Shown: piece by piece, positions 6,582-10,345 of the stretch
How the letters are laid out: each line of letters starts with the position of its first letter
Position numbering within the stretch: the stretch's first letter is position 1
Source: an uncultured Erysipelotrichaceae bacterium
Lineage (GTDB): Bacteria; Bacillota_I; Bacilli_A; RF39; UBA660
Length of the DNA: 10,345 nt
Reading direction: 5' to 3'
Assembly: GCA_902803685.1 (NCBI GenBank)
Contig: CADCQR010000086.1
Location: forward strand, 1-10,345
The notes under the pieces: model-generated
Told to the model about the DNA's origin: nothing
Seen by the model: the letters and a program-made list of their open reading frames with translations, nothing else
The model's database searches: none
Program-made: the position numbers and the translations under genes

Positions 6582-7130
6582 ATGTTAAAAATGAAAGATA
6601 TCTTGGATGAAAAAGACAAAAGATTGAGAACGATATCAAAAGAAGTTGAGTTCCCGTTATCAGATAAAGATAAAGAAAATATAAATTTGATGATTGAGTT
6701 TTTGAGAAATAGCCAGATACCGGAATTAAGTGAAAAATATGATTTAAGACCTGGCATGGGGCTTTCTGCTATACAACTTGGTATTGCAAAAAGGTACTTT
6801 GTAGTTGTTGATGAAGTTGCTCCTCAAAAATTTGAAAATTATATTTTAATTAACCCTAAATTAATTAGTAATTCAATGGAAAAAATTTATGTTGAGGCCG
6901 GAGAAGGCTGTCTTAGTGTTAACCGCGAAATAGAAGGTATTGTTCCCAGATACGCTAGAGTTACTTTTGAAGGATATGATGTTGAAGGAAGAAAAATTCA
7001 AGTTAGAGCTCGAGAAGAGTTAGCAATTTGTTTTCAACATGAGTTAGATCACTTGAATGGTATTTTATTTATTGATCATATTAATAAGAACAGCCCTTTT
7101 AAGGATAAAGATTTATATAGGGCCATATAA
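6582..7130 (+). CDS. def: Peptide deformylase, Gram-positive type II
   Basis: Peptide deformylase is a cytoplasmic metalloenzyme that removes the formyl group from the initiator methionine of new proteins. All three motifs are present: GMGLSAIQLG (58-67, Q65; usually G-x-G-L-A-A-x-Q, here Ser replaces an Ala), EGCLS (108-112, with metal ligand C110), and QHELDHL (152-158, with ligands H153 and H157 and catalytic E154). A length of 182 residues and the longer N-terminal region with the LSEKYDLRPGMG insert fit type II enzymes of Bacillota. The ATG at 6582 has GAGG (6571-6574) 7 nt upstream; a second ATG three codons later is less well spaced. With its own consensus promoter and terminator it is probably monocistronic, not joined to fmt as in many genomes. 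Confidence 0.97.
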   Translation: MLKMKDILDEKDKRLRTISKEVEFPLSDKDKENINLMIEFLRNSQIPELSEKYDLRPGMGLSAIQLGIAKRYFVVVDEVAPQKFENYILINPKLISNSMEKIYVEAGEGCLSVNREIEGIVPRYARVTFEGYDVEGRKIQVRAREELAICFQHELDHLNGILFIDHINKNSPFKDKDLYRAI

Positions 7131-7140
7131 AATATATTGG

Positions 7141-7164
7141 AGATTGTGGTGACAATCTTTTTTT
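7141..7164 (+). terminator. Intrinsic terminator of def
   Basis: AGATTGT (7141-7147) and ACAATCT (7152-7158) form a perfect 7-bp stem with a GGTG loop, followed by six more T (7159-7164). It begins 10 nt after the def stop. Confidence 0.88.
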
Positions 7165-7167
7165 GTT

Positions 7168-7714
7168 TTAAACAAAAAGAGCATCAGTTTTATGCTCCAT
7201 GTATATTAATGTACTATTTATTATGCTTCCTACAAAATAATATTTAGCAGTTTTCTCATTTAATATAAAGGTATGAGTTTTTGTGGCCGCCTTATCCATA
7301 TATGATTCCGCACTAATAGTCTGATTACTTGCATCATCAATGTTGAAATCAGAATATCCTATGCTCTCAAGCTGTGTATTGTCACCATATATAGTATAAT
7401 TTGCCATAATTAACAGAAACATATATTGCCTTTTCTTCTACAACTATAGTACTGATTTACTTTTATCGTGAATAAAGTCACTTAATGGTTTGTAAAGATT
7501 ATAAAATCTTTCAACATTTTTAAAAATAACTTTCCAATCTTCATAGGTTTTTGCAACTGTGTTAGCCTGAATTCATTTTATGTTTTTTTTATTCTTTATT
7601 CTTAGTATTTCCATTTGCTAATAGTCATAACCAAAGTAACATAAATGCCCTATTGTGGCTCCAAGAATACAAAAGACAATTGCCATAGCAATTGATATGC
7701 CATTATTTTTTCAT
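7168..7714 (-). pseudogene. Decayed gene for a small membrane-anchored protein, about 180 codons
   Basis: I do not recognise the family. On the minus strand the RBS GGAGGA (7721-7726) lies 6 nt before ATG at 7714, but that frame reads MKK-stop. Dropping one A from the A6 run restores a positive start plus a membrane anchor, GISIAMAIVFCILGATIGHL, then CYFGYDY and TAG at 7618-7620. The same frame goes on with MEILRIKNKKNIK, TGA at 7573-7575, then a helical stretch TVAKTYEDWKVIFKNVERFY to TAG at 7444-7446. Another frame continues with IVVEEKAIYVSVNYGKLY, and the first frame resumes near 7395 with TIYGDNTQLESIGYSDF and stays open to TAA at 7168. The last piece alone is an 84-codon ORF from ATG 7422. 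About two nonsense codons and three frameshifts in one co-linear coding trace suggest an old pseudogene. Joining the frames is inference. Confidence 0.6.
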
Positions 7715-7872
7715 TATTACTCCTCCATTACTCTTTAATTTTTTGCTTAATATAAACTAACAAATTCATGCTATTGCAACATATAATCAAAGTAATCGTT
7801 TTAAGCTCACAAAACTGTTTATACTATAATAGTTTTGGCAAAGTAAATATCTATTCTTTTATAAAATTAGCA
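7715..7872. other. Intergenic stretch between smc and the decayed gene
   Basis: No coding frame is visible. It holds the decayed gene's RBS (7721-7726) and an inverted repeat, CAAAACT (7810-7816) with AGTTTTG (7831-7837), that lacks a T-run and so is not a clear terminator for smc. On the minus strand TTGCAA followed about 17-18 bp later by TTTATA/TTATAT could be a remnant promoter, but it is not convincing. Confidence 0.5.
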
Positions 7873-10345
7873 TTATATCTGTTCAATTCTATCTTCTAAT
7901 CTGACACTAACTAATTTTGATACTCCTGATTCTTGCATTGTAATACCATATAAAACATTAGCATATTCCATAGTTTTTTTCTTATGTGTAATTATTAGAA
8001 ATTGTGTTTTGTCTCTATAGTGATTTAAATATTTACCAAACTGGGCAACATTCGCTTCATCAAGGGCTGCCTCTACTTCATCAAACAAACAGAATGGTAC
8101 TGTTCTAACATTTAATATCGCAAAGAGTAAGCTTATTGCTGTTAATGTTTTTTCTCCACCCGATAATAAAGAAATAGTTGTTAATTTCTTTCCAGGTGGG
8201 GAAGCCACAATGTCTATGCCTGTTGATAATACATCTTCTGGATTTGTCAGTTTCAAATCAGCATTACCTCCATTAAATAACTCTCTGAATACATGTTTAA
8301 ATTCTTCCTTTATAGCTTCATAAGTTTTTGTAAACTCCTCTTTCATAACTGAATCCATTTCATTCATGATATCTAATAAGGTATCTTCTGCTTTTATTAA
8401 ATCATTCTTTTGATTACTTAAAAATTCAAAGCGCGTGTTAACTTTTTCGAATTCCTCAATAGAATCTAAATTGACCATTCCAATTCTTTTAATGTTATTT
8501 TTATATGTATTTACCTTTATTCTAGCTTCCTCTGCTTCTACATCTAAGGGATAGTCTTTTTTTGCCTTTTCATATGTTAATTCATAATCAATACTCAATG
8601 TGTTAAGCATACTATCAATCCTTAAATCATTCTTTGATATTGAGATATTTAATTCAGATATCTGTTTTTCAATATTTCTAAGATTAGCATTCTTTATTTT
8701 TTCTTGAGCTTGATTTTCTTCAATCAAGTTTTTAAGTTCTTCAATTTCTTTTTCTATTCCGTTTATTTTAATAGTTAGCGTTTCTTTTTCTGCCTGTTTA
8801 TCATGATATAGAGCTATTAATCTTTGCTCATTATCAGAGAGGGTGTTATTACTAATAGATTTTAGTGTTTCCCATTCTTTATTTGAAGTAATTAATTGCT
8901 CATTTAGACGTCTTAATTCATTATCCTTATATTCTCTTTTTTCTTCTAATGTGATTTTATTTTTAGATGCTTCAAATAGAGCATATTCTATTTTTTCTAA
9001 TTGCCTAGCTACTTCTTCGTTTTCTGTGCTTATTTCTTGAATTTCTTTATTCAAAAGCTCTTCTTTTAATATTTGCTGTTTCAAGTCTTGCTTCAAACTT
9101 ATAATGCTTGTTGCCTTGTAGGTGGAGCCTCCTGACATTGATCCACCAACGTTTACTACATCTCCATCTAGTGTAATTATCTTATACCTATTTCTAATTA
9201 TTTTGGCTATTCTTGTTGCAGAATCGATATCAGTAACAACTATGACTGTTCCAAATTGATTTTCTACTATATTTTTGTATTCTTTACTATATGTAACTAA
9301 ATCGCTTAATACACCAATGAATGATTTATCTTGAGATATCATATTTAATGAATTTGCATCAATGTAGCGTGATTCAATAACATTTAGAGGAAAAAAAGTA
9401 GCTCTACCTAAATGATTGTCCTTTAAAAAGGCAATGGCTTTTTTAGCAGCTTCTTCTGTACTAGTAATAATAAAATTTTTATTAGCACTGATAGCAACAT
9501 TTAATGCATTTAGATATTCTTCTTTTGTACTTAATATATTGCCTATTGTATTATGAATACCGTTTAAAGCTGTGGCATTTATGATACTTCTAACACTATT
9601 AGGCATATCGCCACCTGCTTCTATTTCTTTCTTCAGTCTTTCTATTTGATGTCTTATACCTATAATATCCCTATCGTGTGATGAGTAATCATTAGTTAAC
9701 ATTGTTTTCTTTTGCTTTAACTTCTTAATATCATTATTATATTCATCTGCGCATTTGTTACTTTTTTCTAATTCAGTATCTATTTGTACTATTTCCTCTG
9801 ATAATATTTTAATCTTTTTTTCCAAAGATGATTTTTCATCTAGGATAGCTCTTATTTCATCTTGTACTTTATTGTCATCATTAGACATTCTTGCTTTTTC
9901 TCTGATGAGATTCTTTTCACCGTTTATTCTTTCCACCTCGGCAGTAACACTTAATAACTTCTTATTTAGTAAGGCTTTTTCGCTTTCAAGCTTTTCTAGT
10001 TTTGCATTATTTTCTAGACTTTTAACATCACTTTGAGAAGATTCGTTAGATAATAAAACAATTTCTTTTTCCAATTTTTCTTTTTGTTCTCTGTCTTGTA
10101 ATAATTTTGAATTAATATTTTCTATATCAAAGGCTAATAATGCAACTTCATACTTTTCTAATCCTGCCTTATTCTCTAGATATTCTTTAGCTTTCTTACT
10201 CTGTTCTTCTAATGGACCAATCTGTATTTCTAATTCTCCAATTATATCATTTACTCTATCGATATTGTTATGTGTTCTGTCTAATTTTCTTAGGGCTTCT
10301 TCTTTCCTCTTTTTATATTTTAAAATGCCAGAAGCCTCTTCAAAA
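7873..10345 (-). CDS. smc: Chromosome partition protein SMC, N-terminal head cut by window edge
   Basis: SMC is the ATPase of the bacterial condensin with ScpA and ScpB, which extrudes DNA loops and separates chromosomes. The frame is open from the right edge for about 823 codons. Numbered from the edge: FEEASGILKYKKRKEEA (1-17), the usual end of the N-terminal head; coiled coil to about 245; hinge about 249-406 with LNGIHNT, GRATFFPL, TLDGDVVNVGGSMSGG; coiled coil to about 610; C-terminal head with ABC signature LLSGGEKTLTA (LSGGE 727-731), Walker B FCLFDE (D755, E756), D-loop ALDEAN and switch His 787, then TMQESGVSKLVSVRL near the end. Walker A lies beyond the window. A TTG at 10074 is internal, not the start. 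Each coiled-coil arm looks about 100 residues shorter than in B. subtilis SMC as I remember it. Confidence 0.97.
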   Translation of the reverse strand, partial: FEEASGILKYKKRKEEALRKLDRTHNNIDRVNDIIGELEIQIGPLEEQSKKAKEYLENKAGLEKYEVALLAFDIENINSKLLQDREQKEKLEKEIVLLSNESSQSDVKSLENNAKLEKLESEKALLNKKLLSVTAEVERINGEKNLIREKARMSNDDNKVQDEIRAILDEKSSLEKKIKILSEEIVQIDTELEKSNKCADEYNNDIKKLKQKKTMLTNDYSSHDRDIIGIRHQIERLKKEIEAGGDMPNSVRSIINATALNGIHNTIGNILSTKEEYLNALNVAISANKNFIITSTEEAAKKAIAFLKDNHLGRATFFPLNVIESRYIDANSLNMISQDKSFIGVLSDLVTYSKEYKNIVENQFGTVIVVTDIDSATRIAKIIRNRYKIITLDGDVVNVGGSMSGGSTYKATSIISLKQDLKQQILKEELLNKEIQEISTENEEVARQLEKIEYALFEASKNKITLEEKREYKDNELRRLNEQLITSNKEWETLKSISNNTLSDNEQRLIALYHDKQAEKETLTIKINGIEKEIEELKNLIEENQAQEKIKNANLRNIEKQISELNISISKNDLRIDSMLNTLSIDYELTYEKAKKDYPLDVEAEEARIKVNTYKNNIKRIGMVNLDSIEEFEKVNTRFEFLSNQKNDLIKAEDTLLDIMNEMDSVMKEEFTKTYEAIKEEFKHVFRELFNGGNADLKLTNPEDVLSTGIDIVASPPGKKLTTISLLSGGEKTLTAISLLFAILNVRTVPFCLFDEVEAALDEANVAQFGKYLNHYRDKTQFLIITHKKKTMEYANVLYGITMQESGVSKLVSVRLEDRIEQI

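Noticed and set aside
7158..7180. T/A-rich palindrome around GTTTTAAAC as a second, minus-strand terminator
   Set aside because: On the minus strand it is not followed by a T-run; it overlaps the T-run of the def terminator and is best explained by low complexity.
7168..7422. An 84-codon ORF on the minus strand as an independent gene
   Set aside because: It has an ATG with an AAGG RBS, but it reads as the C-terminal part of a longer broken coding trace that starts near 7714, and it has no recognisable domain by itself. It is reported within the pseudogene.
7573..7575. TGA read as tryptophan (Mollicutes code) to repair the 7168-7714 gene
   Set aside because: Other lesions (two TAG codons and frameshifts) remain, and all intact genes in the window use TGG for Trp, so the standard code is the simpler reading.
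7810..7837. Inverted repeat as an smc terminator
   Set aside because: The 7-bp stem has a 14-nt loop and no following T-run on either strand.
8843..10036. Plus-strand ORFs inside smc, and plus-strand ORFs inside comEA and ftsW
   Set aside because: They are antisense shadows of conserved genes with no RBS or domain; their hydrophobic look comes from the complement of Lys/Glu-rich or AT-rich codons.
10072..10074. TTG at 10074 as the start of smc
   Set aside because: The frame stays open to the right edge and encodes conserved SMC sequence there (EEASGILKYKKRK), so the TTG is internal.
1..10345. CRISPR array, tRNA, rRNA or riboswitch
   Set aside because: No regularly spaced repeats, no tRNA-like cloverleaf and no conserved leader structure was seen on either strand.

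Overview
The window is very AT-rich bacterial chromosome. Strong AGGAGG-type ribosome binding sites, a ComEA/ComEC competence locus, a Gram-positive type II peptide deformylase, a YjcZ-like micro-membrane protein and TTG starts point to a low-GC Bacillota. The SMC protein is estimated at under 1000 residues, about as short as I recall for Mollicutes, so a Bacilli lineage near the Mollicutes (for example an uncultured gut Bacilli) fits. It keeps an FtsW-type SEDS protein, so it makes a cell wall. All intact genes read with the standard code. The species cannot be named from this sequence.

Layout. Positions 1-3486, minus strand: ftsW, an intrinsic terminator, comEA, then comEC, which overlaps comEA and leaves the window at base 1. 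Positions 3610-3762, plus strand: a 50-residue YjcZ-like protein with a strong RBS. Positions 3766-4511: a decayed IS3-type insertion sequence with recognisable inverted ends; a 14-bp hairpin at its left end also looks like the terminator of the small gene. Positions 4520-6495: two divergent, unrecognised genes that each encode an HExxH putative zinc metalloprotein, separated by about 110 bp carrying back-to-back promoters with very short leaders. Positions 6504-7164, plus strand: def with a full-consensus promoter and its own terminator. Positions 7168-7714, minus strand: a broken gene for a small membrane-anchored protein, recoverable only by joining reading frames. Positions 7873-10345, minus strand: smc, which lacks its N-terminal head because the window ends.

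How the genes relate. comEA and comEC form a DNA-uptake unit: ComEA binds DNA outside the membrane and ComEC is the channel with a metallo-beta-lactamase-fold domain. ftsW (septal glycan synthesis), def (N-terminal deformylation) and smc (chromosome organisation) are housekeeping genes that need not act together. The accessory part lies at 3600-6500 and 7168-7714, where two decayed elements and the divergent HExxH pair are found. That pair is the best candidate for something undescribed.
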